Source of the DNA: Streptomyces endocoffeicus
GTDB lineage: Bacteria; Actinomycetota; Actinomycetes; Streptomycetales; Streptomycetaceae
Length of the DNA: 64,000 bases
Reading direction: 5' to 3'
Assembly: GCF_016741935.1 (NCBI RefSeq)
Contig: NZ_JAERRG010000007.1
Coordinates: 124,001-188,000, forward strand
This document shows positions 53,518 through 63,291 of this stretch, piece by piece; position 1 is the stretch's first letter; each line of letters starts with the position of its first letter. Under the pieces are notes generated by a model. That model saw only the letters and a list, made by a program, of their open reading frames with translations, ran no database searches and had not been told where the DNA came from. A program made the translations under genes and the position numbers.

Positions 53518-55242
53518 TCAGTTCTCCGCGCCGGGGCGCGTGAACGTGGCGGCGGCGGTGTCGAAATGCCGCTTGCCCAGGGATTTCTCACCCACGGGGG
53601 CGGATAGCCACAGGTCGTACATTTTGCCGTTTTCATTCCAGCTCAGGTCGTATGTCTGCCGTGAGCCGCCGTCGTCGGCCGAGCCGTTCCAGATGAACGC
53701 CCACAGGGCGGCGGGGCGGCCGTTGTGCTCGGTCTCGATGACCTGGCCGCTGCGGTAGCCCGGATAGTCCTGCGTGCCCTTGGCGTCCGCCTTACGGCTG
53801 AGCCCGAGCGGGCCCTCGGGGCTCTGCTCCTGGACGTGGATCCCGATCCGGAACTCCATACCGGGCGAGTTGTAGTAGACCCGGGGCGCCTTGTACTCGC
53901 GGGCGAACCCCTCGGGCACGGCGAGCGAGAAGCCGACCGGGTCCTTGATCAACTCATAGCCGTCGGGGATCCGGTCCGACGGGCTCGCCGTGGGCTCGGA
54001 GTCCTTCACGGGCCGCTGCGGCGCCTTCTCGGGGGCGCTCGGGCTCCGCGAACTCTCCTTGTCGGCGCTCTGGCTCGTACGCCCGCCCAAGGCCGCGTCG
54101 CCGTCACCGCCCCCGTTGTCCCGCAGCGCCACGACACCCGCGGCCACGCCGGCGAGCGCCACCACCGCGGCGGCGGCCATAAGGACGACACGGCGGCGCC
54201 CGCCACGACCGGAACGGGACCGGGCGGCGGGGGCGGCCGGAGCGGCTACGGGGGCGAAGGCGGCCGGGGGCCCGGAAGCGGGGAACGGCGCGGGCGGGGA
54301 CACCGGAGACACCGGGGGCGGCACGCGTACGGACGCCGACGAACCGCGGCCGTCCGGCCCGAACGGCACGCTGGGCTGGGTCGGGGTGTACTCCAGCGGG
54401 ATCTCCGGAGTGTCGCCCACCTCCTGGGCCATCAGCAGCATCCGCTCGACCTCGTCGGCGCTCAGCCGCTCCTCCGGAGCCCGCCGCAACAGCCCCTCGA
54501 TGACCGGCGTCAGGGGCCCTGCCGCCTCCGGCATCGGGATCTCGTCGAAGACGACGGCGTGCAACACCCCGGCCAGCGACTCGCGGTGGAACGGGGATTC
54601 ACCGCCCACCAGCGTGCAGAGCAGCACCCCGAGCGACCACAGGTCCGACTCCGGCCCGGTGCGCCGCCCCGACATCCGCTCCGGCGCGGTGTATTCGGGC
54701 GAGCCCACGAACGAGCCCGTCTCGGTGATCGTGGTGGACCCGGTGACCTGCGCGATCCCGAAGTCCGTCAGCACGACCCGGCCGGTGCCCGACTCCACCA
54801 GCACATTCGCCGGCTTGATGTCCCGGTGCAGCACACCGCGTGCGTGCGCGGCCCGCAACGCGCCCAGCAGCGCGGTCGCGATCCGCCCCGCCTCACGCGC
54901 CCCGACGGGGCCGTCCGCGCCCAGCCGGTCCGCGAGCGAGAACCCGTCGACCAGCTCCATGACGATCCAGGCGCAGTCGTCCTCCTCGATCACATCGTGG
55001 AGGACGATCACATTCGGATGCTTGATCTGTGCGACGGTCCGGGCCTCGCGCAGGGTGCGCTCACCGCGCAACTGCGAGTCGAAGGCCGTGAGCCCCTCGT
55101 CCACATGGAGTTCCTTGACCGCGACATCGCGGACCAGCAACTCGTCGACGGCCCGCCAGACCGTGCCCATTCCGCCGCGTCCGAGCCGTGTGGCCAACCG
55201 GTAGCGGTTGGCGATCAGGCGGCCTTCTCCCCCGGTACCCAT
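53518..55242 (-). CDS. Membrane-anchored serine/threonine protein kinase
   Basis: About 574 aa. Kinase domain: TRLGRGGMGTVWR, VAVKELHV (Lys43), HRDIKPANVL, TDFGIAQ, SPEYTAPERM. Linker rich in Pro/Ala/Gly, one TM helix (VVLMAAAAVVALAGVAAGVVAL) and an outer domain with GFSLAVPEGFAREY and TYDLSWNENGKMYDLWL. The outer domain shares the F-S-L-x-x-P-x-G-F/W pattern with the kinase at 38214, which suggests a common ligand or fold. ATG at 55242 is preferred over a GTG 18 bp upstream. Confidence 0.92.
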   Translation of the reverse strand: MGTGGEGRLIANRYRLATRLGRGGMGTVWRAVDELLVRDVAVKELHVDEGLTAFDSQLRGERTLREARTVAQIKHPNVIVLHDVIEEDDCAWIVMELVDGFSLADRLGADGPVGAREAGRIATALLGALRAAHARGVLHRDIKPANVLVESGTGRVVLTDFGIAQVTGSTTITETGSFVGSPEYTAPERMSGRRTGPESDLWSLGVLLCTLVGGESPFHRESLAGVLHAVVFDEIPMPEAAGPLTPVIEGLLRRAPEERLSADEVERMLLMAQEVGDTPEIPLEYTPTQPSVPFGPDGRGSSASVRVPPPVSPVSPPAPFPASGPPAAFAPVAAPAAPAARSRSGRGGRRRVVLMAAAAVVALAGVAAGVVALRDNGGGDGDAALGGRTSQSADKESSRSPSAPEKAPQRPVKDSEPTASPSDRIPDGYELIKDPVGFSLAVPEGFAREYKAPRVYYNSPGMEFRIGIHVQEQSPEGPLGLSRKADAKGTQDYPGYRSGQVIETEHNGRPAALWAFIWNGSADDGGSRQTYDLSWNENGKMYDLWLSAPVGEKSLGKRHFDTAAATFTRPGAEN

Positions 55243-55395
55243 GGGCTCATCTTGCCTCACCCCACCGAGGCCCTCGAACACCGGACCACCGAGCCGCCCT
55301 CACGGGCGATTGAGCCCGGGCGCGCCATACGGAAGCCTAGGACCCGCCGATGTTAAAGGGGCGGACCGCGGCCGCCCCCATCGGGCACAAAAGTG

Positions 55396-55428
55396 GGCCG
55401 CCCCGCAGCGGGGGTCCACGGGGCGGCC
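55396..55428 (-). terminator. Terminator after the M64 peptidase gene
   Basis: Stem GGCCGCCCCG / CGGGGCGGCC (55396-55405 with 55419-55428); on the minus strand it is followed by CACTTTTG, a short T-tract. It begins 20 bp after the stop. Confidence 0.8.
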
Positions 55429-55448
55429 AGTCAGGGAGAACGGGAAGG

Positions 55449-56816
55449 TCAGTTGGTGACCTTCCACGTCCGGGAGCCGCTCAGCAGCTTGCGCAGGGCC
55501 GGGTCCTTCACCGCACTCGTGCCGTCCGTCGCCTTCGCGGTGACCTTGTGGCTCGCACCGTCGCTCGGGACGCCCAGCCCCGCCGGCGTGACGCTCGTCT
55601 TACCGTTCGCGGCGGTGACTTCCGCCCCGTCCACGTACCACTTCAGCGACGCGCCCTTGGGCACGTCCACCTCGATGCCCGCCGACCGCTTGACGGCCGT
55701 GGCGGTGGCCGTACGGCTGCTGAGCGCGCTGGCGTGGCTGTAGAAGCCCGCGATCATCGCCTCGCGGCCGGGGAGGCTGTACTCCCGCCCCAGAGTGCGC
55801 ATGATCGAGTTGTCAGTGGGGCGGTTGATGCCCTTGGGGTAGTAGCGGCCGCCCTCGTAGGCGCCGACCGTGCCGCCGTCGGGCGAGGTCTGGCCGATCC
55901 AGCGGTACCACTTCTTCTGCTGGGCGGTCAGCTGCGCCGCGCTCAGCTTGGTGGCGTTGGACTCGCCGGGCTCGGCGCCCGTGTAGGTGCCGTACTCCGG
56001 GTAGAAGTACTCGTCGGCCAGCTTGCCGAGCGAGTGGCCGGTCTCGTGGACGGCGATCTGGTCGGAGTCGGGGTGGTCGGAGGCGGCGGTGGCGATGCCG
56101 TCATAGCCGACCTGCGAGGTGAGGGTGTAGCCCGCGCCGCCGTACTTGGTGGAGTTGGACAGCACGACCACCAGATCGGCCTGCGGCGCCTTGGCCGCGT
56201 ACGACTCGACCTTGGCGGTGTCGACGCAGAGCAGCCGCTCGATGTCGTCGCACCAGAAGTACGAGCCGAGGGCGGTGTCCTTGACGACGCCCTTGGACGG
56301 GTCGCCGGAGACGCCGGACTGGTTGGAGACGGCGTCCACGGTCCAGACGTTGAAGAGGTCCTTGTACGAGGCGTAGGGCTGCACGGCGGACATCTGCTCC
56401 CACTTGGAGCGCGCGTCGGCGTGGAAGTCCTCCTGCTGGCCCGAGGTGTAGCCGTCGCCGATGAAGACGACGTCCAGCTTGTCGGCCGTGGTGCCGTTGT
56501 CGACGACCGAGCCGACCTGGCCGTCGGCGGCGGCCTCCTTGGCGGACAGGGAGCGGGCGGCGCGGGTCAGCCGTTCCGGAGTGGCGGCCGGGACCTCGGT
56601 GTGGCGGGGGTGGCCGCCAGGGCCGGTGAAGTACTCCACGTCCAGGGCGCGCCGCGACGAGGCGGCGTCAGCGGCGGCGGCCGAGCCGGACGCTCCCGGC
56701 GACGCCGTGGCCGGCGCGGACATGGCCGCGGCCGCCGCCAGGGCGATGCCTCCGGCGACGGCCGCGGTGCGCAGGGAGATGCGGCTGCGTATGCGGCTCC
56801 GTATGCGTCTGCGCAC
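55449..56816 (-). CDS. M64 family metallopeptidase (IgA-peptidase-like), secreted
   Basis: About 455 aa. Signal peptide 1-38 (VRRRIRSRIRSRISLRTAAV then an Ala-rich core, cleaved after ATA). The zinc site HETGHSLGKLADEY has His257, Glu258, His261 and the M64-type LxDEY extension. C-terminal beta-rich segment (KWYVDGAEVTAANGKTSV). GTG at 56816 has GGGAG 5 nt upstream, fixing the start; the longer frame from 56903 lacks a ribosome site. The n-region of the signal repeats RIRS by 12-bp DNA units. Confidence 0.9.
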   Translation of the reverse strand: MRRRIRSRIRSRISLRTAAVAGGIALAAAAAMSAPATASPGASGSAAAADAASSRRALDVEYFTGPGGHPRHTEVPAATPERLTRAARSLSAKEAAADGQVGSVVDNGTTADKLDVVFIGDGYTSGQQEDFHADARSKWEQMSAVQPYASYKDLFNVWTVDAVSNQSGVSGDPSKGVVKDTALGSYFWCDDIERLLCVDTAKVESYAAKAPQADLVVVLSNSTKYGGAGYTLTSQVGYDGIATAASDHPDSDQIAVHETGHSLGKLADEYFYPEYGTYTGAEPGESNATKLSAAQLTAQQKKWYRWIGQTSPDGGTVGAYEGGRYYPKGINRPTDNSIMRTLGREYSLPGREAMIAGFYSHASALSSRTATATAVKRSAGIEVDVPKGASLKWYVDGAEVTAANGKTSVTPAGLGVPSDGASHKVTAKATDGTSAVKDPALRKLLSGSRTWKVTN

Positions 56817-56959
56817 GGTGACTCCCGAAGTCCTCGCGATAAGCGGCCAGTTAAGCAGGATTAATTCGCCGCTCAACCTAAGGGGTCCGGGTGTCGGGGG
56901 CAATGGGAATTAGGGAAGTGGCTAGGAAATCGGGCACCGCACAACCATGCGGCGGGCTC

Positions 56960-57042
56960 CTCGCTCAGCCCCCTCCCCTCCTCCCGCTCAACCCCTCCCG
57001 ACCTGCCGCTCAGCCCCTCCCCGCGCACTCCCTCCCCGCTCA
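56960..57042. repeat. Pyrimidine-rich repeats overlapping a stop codon
   Basis: CCGCTCANCCCCTCCC recurs about four times and reaches the stop codon of the proline iminopeptidase-like gene (57040). This resembles the gene-end duplication seen at 2222-2308. Confidence 0.65.
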
Positions 57043-58398
57043 TCCCCTCCCGTCACGCGCCAGCCGCAGCAGCCGGTCCAGCACCCGGCGGCCCCCGGCC
57101 CGGATCCCGTCGTGCTCGAACTCGTCCGTCACCCAGGTGCGCAGGCCCCGGATCGCCCGCGCGGTGGCCAGGGAGTGCTCCGTCTCCACGTACAGGTCGT
57201 CGTGGTAGATCACGGCGGCCACCGGCACGGTGTTACGGGCCAGCCGCTCGGTGTCGTACAGCGGGCCCCAGCCGGTGCGCGCGGCGAGCAGCTCGGCGGT
57301 GCGGGCGAGCGGGCGCAGCGCCGCGTGGGTGTCCAGCATCCAGGGGTGCACCGTCTCGCCCGTAAGGAGCGCGGGACGGTCCTCCGCGACCGCCTTACCG
57401 GCGTCGAACGCGGGGAATTCGGCGCGGACCCGCTCCGCGGCCCAGTCGGTGGCCCGGCCGTCCTGGGCGTAGGTGGACTCCAGCAGCAGGCTGTAGAGCG
57501 GGGTGGCGGCGCGGGAGAGCACGGCCGCCGCCTGCTCGCGGAAGGCGTCGCTCAGCCGCGGCCCGTCGGCGGTGGGCACGAACGCGTCCTCCAGCAGGTA
57601 GTGCAGCCGGTGCGAGCCGTCGCCGCTGCCGAGCAGGAAGCCGAGCTGCTGGAGGGCGGGGACGGTGAGCCGGGTCCCGTCCGTCAGGACCTCCTCGTGG
57701 TCGGTCAGATGCCGGACCAGGGCCCGGACGGTGTCCGCGTCCCGCGGATAGCGGGCGTAGTGGGCGAGGGTCTTGCGCTCCATCCGCGGATAGGCGGTCC
57801 GGTAGACGGCGTCCGCGTCGGTGCCGGGGTCGATCGCGGGCAGTCCGCCGGCCAGCAGTACCGCGTCCAGTCCCTCGGGCGCGTGGGTCAGGTAGCTCAC
57901 CGCGCAGAAGCCGCCGAAGCTCTGGCCGAGCACGGTCCACGGGCGGTCCCCCATGAGCCGGTGCCGGATCAGCTCGCAGTCGCGGACGATCGCGTCGGCG
58001 CGGAAGTGGGAGAGGTACGCGGCCTGTTCCCCGGGTCCGCCGCGCAGCGGCAGCGTCTGGCGGTTGGCCGGGGTGGAACGGCCGGTGCCGCGCTGGTCGA
58101 GCAGGAGCACGCGGTATTCGTCCAGCGCGCGGTCCAGCCAGCCGGAGCGGCCCACGGGGCGGTCCGCGCCACAGCCGGGCCCGCCCTGGAGGTAGAGCAG
58201 CCAGGGGAGCCGCTCGCGCTCGGCGGCGGATTTGCCCGCGGCGACGACCTCTCGTGCGTAAAGCCGGATCAGCTCGCCCTCGGGAGCCTTATGGTCGAGC
58301 GGTACGTCGAAGTGATAGTCGGCGAGGAGCAGTTCCGGCTGACGGACGGTCGTCACGGCGCCCGGCCCGGCCGGTACCGCTGTGCTTGCCTGCTGCAT
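57040..58398 (-). CDS. Proline iminopeptidase-like alpha/beta hydrolase (S33)
   Basis: 452 aa. GGPG (72-75, oxyanion), DQRGTGRS (101-108), GQSFGG with Ser160, and the helical cap domain typical of S33 prolyl aminopeptidases. It releases N-terminal proline or other residues from peptides; the precise substrate is not known. ATG at 58398. Divergent from an XRE-TPR regulator with a 67-bp gap, a pairing that suggests local control. Confidence 0.9.
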   Translation of the reverse strand: MQQASTAVPAGPGAVTTVRQPELLLADYHFDVPLDHKAPEGELIRLYAREVVAAGKSAAERERLPWLLYLQGGPGCGADRPVGRSGWLDRALDEYRVLLLDQRGTGRSTPANRQTLPLRGGPGEQAAYLSHFRADAIVRDCELIRHRLMGDRPWTVLGQSFGGFCAVSYLTHAPEGLDAVLLAGGLPAIDPGTDADAVYRTAYPRMERKTLAHYARYPRDADTVRALVRHLTDHEEVLTDGTRLTVPALQQLGFLLGSGDGSHRLHYLLEDAFVPTADGPRLSDAFREQAAAVLSRAATPLYSLLLESTYAQDGRATDWAAERVRAEFPAFDAGKAVAEDRPALLTGETVHPWMLDTHAALRPLARTAELLAARTGWGPLYDTERLARNTVPVAAVIYHDDLYVETEHSLATARAIRGLRTWVTDEFEHDGIRAGGRRVLDRLLRLARDGRG

Positions 58399-58421
58399 CC
58401 TTCAATCCTCACGTTAAATGG

Positions 58422-58441
58422 ACTTAGCCCGGCGATTAAGT
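58422..58441. promoter_or_regulatory. Short dyad between divergent hydrolase and TPR regulator
   Basis: ACTTA-N10-TAAGT in an AT-rich stretch (TTAAATGGACTTAG) of the 67-bp divergent gap. This is a weak operator candidate. Confidence 0.3.
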
Positions 58442-58465
58442 TACCGCCGGGGAGAAGAGGGCACG

Positions 58466-59938
58466 GTGGCCGACAGAAGCGCCGGTGACGGGCGGACGGC
58501 GGGAACGGCGACGGGGGCGGCCGGGGCGGAGTCGACCGCCGATATAGGGCGCCGGGTGCTCAGACTGCGTACCGAACGCGGCTTCACCCAGCGGCAGCTG
58601 GCCGAGCCCGCGTACACCGCCGCCTATGTCTCCACCCTCGAGGCCGGGAAGGTGCGGCCCTCCGAGGCCGCGCTGCGCCATCTCGCGGACCGGCTCGGCA
58701 TCAGCTACGAGGAACTGACCACCGGCCGCTCACCCCGCGACGCCACCCGGCTGCGGGCCGCCGTCACCGACGCCCGGCGGGCGCTGGCGACCGGCGCCGC
58801 CGAGGACGCCGCCGTGCTCTTCGCGGGGGTGCGCGACGAGGCGGAGCGGCTCGGGTTCGCCGAGGAGCGCTCGGCGGCCCTGCTGGGGCTCGGCGACTGC
58901 GCGCTGGAGACCGGTGACCTCACCGTCGCCCGCGACCACTTCGAGGCCGTGGAGCGGCTGCTCGCCGGGGAACCGCTGCCCCGCCGGATCCCGGCGATCC
59001 GCGGCCGGGCCGTGGCCCATCTCCTCGCGGGCGAACTGCGCTACTCCTGCTATCTGCTGGAGAGCTCCATCGACGAGCTCAACGCCTCGGGGCTGCACGA
59101 CCCGTACGCGCTGCTGCTGCTCTATACGGCGGCCATCGCGCCCTATATGGACATGGGGGCGCACGCCCGTGCCGTACGCGCCGCCGAGTTGGCGCTCGCG
59201 CTGGCGCCGAGCGTGGACGACCCGGGGCTCATCGCCCGGATGCACCGCGGAGTGGCCCGCACCCTGATCGCCGAGGGGCGGACGGCCGAGGCCGACGCCT
59301 CCCTGGCCAAGGCGCAGGAGCTGTACGAGCAGCTGCGCATCCACACCGACCTGGCGCACTGCCACTGGATGCGCGGCTATGTGCACGCCCAGGACGGCAA
59401 TCTGGAGCGCGCCGAGCGCGAACTGCGCACCGCCCGCGACATGCTGGCCTCCAAACGGGCCGCGCTGTTCACCGGACAGGTCGAGGTCGAGCTGGCGGAT
59501 GTGCTGCGCCGTCGCGGCCGTACGGCGGAGGCGGAGGCCCTGCTGCTGCCACTGCTGGCGAGCTCCCCCGCCGCGGGGGCCGCGGACACCGCCGGGGAGC
59601 CGGAGGCGGCGTCGGGCGAGGCCGGGCCGGGCGAAGCCGGGCTGACCGCCGACCGCGGCGCGGTCCACGCGGGCGGCGCCCACCGGCTGCTGGGCCTGAT
59701 CGCGGACGAACGCGGCGACGCCGAGGCCGCGGAGGAGCACTACTGCGCGGCGCTGTCCCTGCTCGAACGCACCGGCGCCGCCGGTGACCTGGCCGACCTC
59801 TGCCGGCTGCTGGGCGATCTGCTGCGCCGGGAGGGCCGCCAGGAGGCCGCGATGGACGCCTATCGCACCGGGCTCGGCCACCGCGCCGCGCCCGGCACCA
59901 CCACCCTGGGCCCGGCTCCCGCCGAGCCCCCCATGTGA
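58466..59938 (+). CDS. XRE-type regulator with TPR domain
   Basis: About 490 aa. HTH at about 30-85 (GRRVLRLRTERGFTQRQLAE, YVSTLEAGKVRPSEAALRHLA), then a helical TPR-like region to the end (LGDCALETGDLTVARDHFEAV, AHCHWMRGYVHAQDGNLERAER), interrupted by a Gly/Glu/Ala insert near 375-405. RNPP-type regulators of this build bind peptides, and the neighbouring peptidase fits that idea, but it is inferred. GTG at 58466 follows GAAGAGGG. Confidence 0.86.
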   Translation: MADRSAGDGRTAGTATGAAGAESTADIGRRVLRLRTERGFTQRQLAEPAYTAAYVSTLEAGKVRPSEAALRHLADRLGISYEELTTGRSPRDATRLRAAVTDARRALATGAAEDAAVLFAGVRDEAERLGFAEERSAALLGLGDCALETGDLTVARDHFEAVERLLAGEPLPRRIPAIRGRAVAHLLAGELRYSCYLLESSIDELNASGLHDPYALLLLYTAAIAPYMDMGAHARAVRAAELALALAPSVDDPGLIARMHRGVARTLIAEGRTAEADASLAKAQELYEQLRIHTDLAHCHWMRGYVHAQDGNLERAERELRTARDMLASKRAALFTGQVEVELADVLRRRGRTAEAEALLLPLLASSPAAGAADTAGEPEAASGEAGPGEAGLTADRGAVHAGGAHRLLGLIADERGDAEAAEEHYCAALSLLERTGAAGDLADLCRLLGDLLRREGRQEAAMDAYRTGLGHRAAPGTTTLGPAPAEPPM

Positions 59939-60396
59939 GGCGTCCATCGGCCCCTCCCCGCCCCCACCGACCGCCCGCCCGGCCCCTCCCCGTAGCTTCT
60001 CGGGGGCCGGCCGGCGCCTGGGTCGCCGGGCCGAGCGCCTGGTCGGGGCGCACCGCACGGCAGGCGGTCGGAGAGATGAGCAGGCCGCCGCGTGTGGGGG
60101 TCGCGGCGGCCTGACCGCGGCAACGCCCCGCTGCCGTGTCCGCCGATCGCGCATCGGGAGGCACTCCGGCGCGGTCACGGGGCTGGGGTTCGGGACGACC
60201 CCACGGGGTGATGCGGCTTGACATCCACTCTGCCTGCCGGGAGCCGCCGGGGAAATCCACCATTGGTCTGCCGTCACCCCCTCCGACCGGCGGGGGTGTT
60301 CCCGCCCACTGACGGAGCCAACCACTCCATATTCGCTCTCCGATGAGGCAGGCTGTCCGGACAATGGGCATGACAGCTGAGGCGAGGGAGCGGCCG
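59939..60396. other. Gene-free interval before the second two-component system
   Basis: Holds the hairpin at 60081 and a TTGACA at 60218-60223, for which I see no good -10. No credible gene on either strand. Confidence 0.5.
60081..60113 (+). terminator. Terminator after the TPR regulator
   Basis: Perfect 12-bp stem CAGGCCGCCGCG / CGCGGCGGCCTG with a 9-nt loop, 140 bp after the stop. Confidence 0.75.
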
Positions 60397-61065
60397 GTGA
60401 TCCGTGTGGCTGTAGTGGACGACGAGGCGCTCGTACGATCCGGTCTGCGACTGATTCTGGGCACCGCCCCGGACATCGAAGTGGTCGCCGAATGTTCCGG
60501 AGCCTTCGCGGTGGACACGGTGCTGAGCAGCAAGGCCGATGTGGTGCTGCTCGACATCCGGATGCCGGACGCCGACGGGCTCAGCGTCCTCAGACAGTTG
60601 CGGGCCGCGCCCGCCTCCCCCGCCGTGGCGATGCTGACGACCTTCGACGTCCAGGAGTATCTGGCGGCCGCGCTGCGCGCCGGGGCCGCGGGCTTCCTCC
60701 TCAAGGACACCGATCCGGAGCAGCTTGTACGGGCCGTGCGCACGCTCGCCGACGGCGGCAGCGTGCTCGACCCGGCCGTCACCCGCGCCGTGATCGGCGG
60801 CTATCTCGCCGCCGAGGCGGAGGCGACGGCGGCCGAGGCCGTCGAGGCGCTCACCCCGCGCGAGCGCGAGGTGCTGACGCGGCTGGGCGAGGGTCTCGCC
60901 AATCCGCAGATCGCCGAGCGGATGGGGCTGGCGCCCAGCACGGTCAAGGACCATGTACGGGCGGTGCTCGGCAAGTTGGGCGGGCTCAACCGCGTCCAGG
61001 CGGCGATCGTCGCCGACCGCGCCGGGCTCGTCACCAGCCGTCCGCCGATAGGTGGCCCCCGATGA
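60397..61065 (+). CDS. LuxR-family response regulator
   Basis: About 222 aa. Receiver domain (VAVVDDEALVRSG; phosphoacceptor Asp53 in VLLDIRMPD; Lys in FLLKDT) and C-terminal HTH (LTPREREVLTRLGEGLANPQIA). GTG at 60397 has GAGGGAG 6 nt upstream; ATGs at 60343, 60364 and 60370 are weaker alternatives. The stop overlaps the kinase start (ATGA), so the pair is translationally coupled. Confidence 0.93.
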   Translation: MIRVAVVDDEALVRSGLRLILGTAPDIEVVAECSGAFAVDTVLSSKADVVLLDIRMPDADGLSVLRQLRAAPASPAVAMLTTFDVQEYLAAALRAGAAGFLLKDTDPEQLVRAVRTLADGGSVLDPAVTRAVIGGYLAAEAEATAAEAVEALTPREREVLTRLGEGLANPQIAERMGLAPSTVKDHVRAVLGKLGGLNRVQAAIVADRAGLVTSRPPIGGPR

Positions 61066-62507
61066 CCGTCTCCCCGCTGCCCCCGCCCCGGAGTTCGTCC
61101 CCCGGTACGCCGGGCGCGTCTCCGGCCGCGTCGCCCGCGCCGGACCCGGCGCGCTCACCAGCGCCCGCCTCCTCCGCCCCCTCCGCCTCCTCGCCACCGC
61201 CCGCCCCGGCACCACGGCGGCGGCCGCCGCAGCGGGTCATGCGCTGGGGCTCGCTGATCGTCCCCGTCCTCCTCGCGATCGCCGACGCGCTGCTCGTCAA
61301 CGGCGTCACCTTCGGCCTGGAGCTCAACGTCTCGCTGGCGGCGGCGGCCGCGCTGCTGGTGCGCCGGAAACTGCCCGCGCTGGTCTTCCTGGTCACGCTG
61401 CCGGGAATCCTCATCGGCTACGTCTGGTTCGCGCCGATGATCGCCCTCTACACGGTGGCCCGGCTCCGCCCCGACCGGCGGCTGCTGGGCATCTCCGCAC
61501 TGCTGCTGGCCGCCGCGCACTTCATCCCGTGGCCGGTCTCCGACTTCGAGCCGACCGCGTACCGGGAGAACACCCTCACCCTGATCGACGCGTGTGTGAC
61601 CTCGGTGGGACCCATCGCACTGGGCCTCCTGGTGCGTACGCGCGGGGAACTCGCCGCCCGGATCGAGGACCTGACCCGCAGCCGCCGCCACGCGGACGAG
61701 CTGATCGCCGAGCAGGTGCTGTCCACCGAACGCGCCCGGCTCGCCCGCGAGATGCACGACGTGGTCGCCCATCAGGTCAGCCTCATCAGCCTCCAGGCCG
61801 GTGCGGTGCAGATCAGCGCGGAGGACGCGAAGGCGCGGGAGGGCGCGCGGACCATCCGCGAGCTGTCCGTGCGGACCCTGGACGAACTCCGCCATATGGT
61901 CGGCATCCTGCGCGCGGCGGGCGGCGACCACGAGGAGCTGACCCCGCAGCCCCGGCTGGCCGATCTGCCCCGGCTGATCGAACTCAGCGCGCTGGACGTC
62001 AGCTTCGAGACGGACAGCGCGACCCAGCGGCCGGGCCACTCGGAGGCGGTGGAACGGGCCGCCTTCCGCATCGTCCAGGAGGCGCTCACCAACGTCCGCA
62101 AGCATGCGCCGGGGGCGCGGGTGACCGTACGGGTCAACGACGCGCAGCCGGAGGGGCCGGAGGCGGCGGACGGGCCGGGAGGGGATCGCGGGGCGGTTCG
62201 GAAAACGGCTCAGGAAGCGGCTCAGGAAGCGGCGCCCGGGAGGACCCCCGGGACGGCGCCCCGCACGGCGCCCCGGACGGCTCAAGCGGCGGAGGAGACA
62301 CGGGGCCTGCGGGTCGAGGTGCACAACGGCCCGCCCGACGCCTCCGCCGTGGCCCCGGGGCTGCCGGGCGGCGGTCACGGTCTGGTCGGGCTGCGGGAGC
62401 GCGCACAACTGCTGGGCGGCACGCTGGAGGCCGGGCCCACGGAGGAGGGCGGCTTCGTCGTACGGGCCGACTTCCCCAAGACCCCGCGCGTCACGGGCCC
62501 GGCATGA
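61062..62507 (+). CDS. Membrane sensor histidine kinase (HisKA_3/DesK-type)
   Basis: About 481 aa. A Pro/Ser/Ala-rich N-terminus of 55 residues, about four membrane segments (60-190), then the HisKA_3 box REMHDVVAHQVSL (His232) and an HATPase domain (EALTNVRKHAPGARV, GHGLVGLRERAQLLGG). An insert of about 50 residues (361-413, Gly/Ala/Thr/Arg repeats such as GTAPRTAPRTAQAA) splits the ATPase domain between the N-box and the DNGP-like HNGPP segment. The insert should be a surface loop. Confidence 0.91.
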   Translation: MTVSPLPPPRSSSPGTPGASPAASPAPDPARSPAPASSAPSASSPPPAPAPRRRPPQRVMRWGSLIVPVLLAIADALLVNGVTFGLELNVSLAAAAALLVRRKLPALVFLVTLPGILIGYVWFAPMIALYTVARLRPDRRLLGISALLLAAAHFIPWPVSDFEPTAYRENTLTLIDACVTSVGPIALGLLVRTRGELAARIEDLTRSRRHADELIAEQVLSTERARLAREMHDVVAHQVSLISLQAGAVQISAEDAKAREGARTIRELSVRTLDELRHMVGILRAAGGDHEELTPQPRLADLPRLIELSALDVSFETDSATQRPGHSEAVERAAFRIVQEALTNVRKHAPGARVTVRVNDAQPEGPEAADGPGGDRGAVRKTAQEAAQEAAPGRTPGTAPRTAPRTAQAAEETRGLRVEVHNGPPDASAVAPGLPGGGHGLVGLRERAQLLGGTLEAGPTEEGGFVVRADFPKTPRVTGPA

Positions 62508-62602
62508 GCGGGCCGCGTACCGCCCTCCTGGGCGCACCCGTAGCCGTACGGGCGCCCTTGGGCGGATGGACGGCTCTGGGCGGATGGACGGCTCTGGGCG
62601 CC

Positions 62603-62995
62603 CTAGGCCGACAGGGGGTCGGCCGCGTCCTCGTCGTCCTCGTCCAGCTCCGTGGCCGCCCCCAGGTCGGGGTAGACGTCGAACAGCCGACGCACCCCCA
62701 GGGCCGCCAGCACCCGGTGCACATGCGAACCGTGCGCGGCGTCCTGCGGCGGCAGGAGCAGCCGCAGCCGACCCGAGCACGACCGCATCAGCCGACGCGC
62801 CGCGATCAGTACGCCAACCCCGCTGGAGTCGCAGAACCGGACCTCCGAGAGGTCCAGAACCAGCCAATGGCGGCCCTCGGCGACCGCGTCGTGGACGTGT
62901 TGCCGGACTGCGGGCGAGGTCACCAGGTCCATCTCTCCCGAGACCTGGAGAACGACCCACTCCCCCCGCCGGTCCTCCATCACCTTCAACGTCAC
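62603..62995 (-). CDS. STAS-domain anti-sigma-factor antagonist
   Basis: 130 aa. One STAS domain; the phosphorylatable Ser is in FCDSSGVG (Ser58). LVLDLSEVRF and the acidic C-terminus (ELDEDDEDAADPLSA) are typical of SpoIIAA/RsbV/BldG-like antagonists. The partner kinase is not in the window. GTG at 62995; an ATG five codons later is possible. It is convergent with the sensor kinase gene. Confidence 0.9.
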   Translation of the reverse strand: MTLKVMEDRRGEWVVLQVSGEMDLVTSPAVRQHVHDAVAEGRHWLVLDLSEVRFCDSSGVGVLIAARRLMRSCSGRLRLLLPPQDAAHGSHVHRVLAALGVRRLFDVYPDLGAATELDEDDEDAADPLSA

Positions 62996-63291
62996 GCGCC
63001 CGAAGCCCTTCGCTCGCCGCTAACCGGAATTTGCTGTTCCCGGGCGGCTGCCCGCCCGTCGGCGCATGAAACTCCCCCAGGCATACGCCTTGAGGAACGA
63101 CCCTATGCCGCGCCGAAGCGTTTCGTCTCCCCGATCCTGCGCAAAGCGACCGTCCCAATACCATGCGCAGCCTCGTTCTCACGCACTTTGCCTGATGGAC
63201 GCGTGTTGTGAGAGCCACCGGCATTACATTCGATATGAACGTGGGCATAGTGCCTGGAGGGCCGGCCGGACAACTCGGGATTGGGGGCCGC

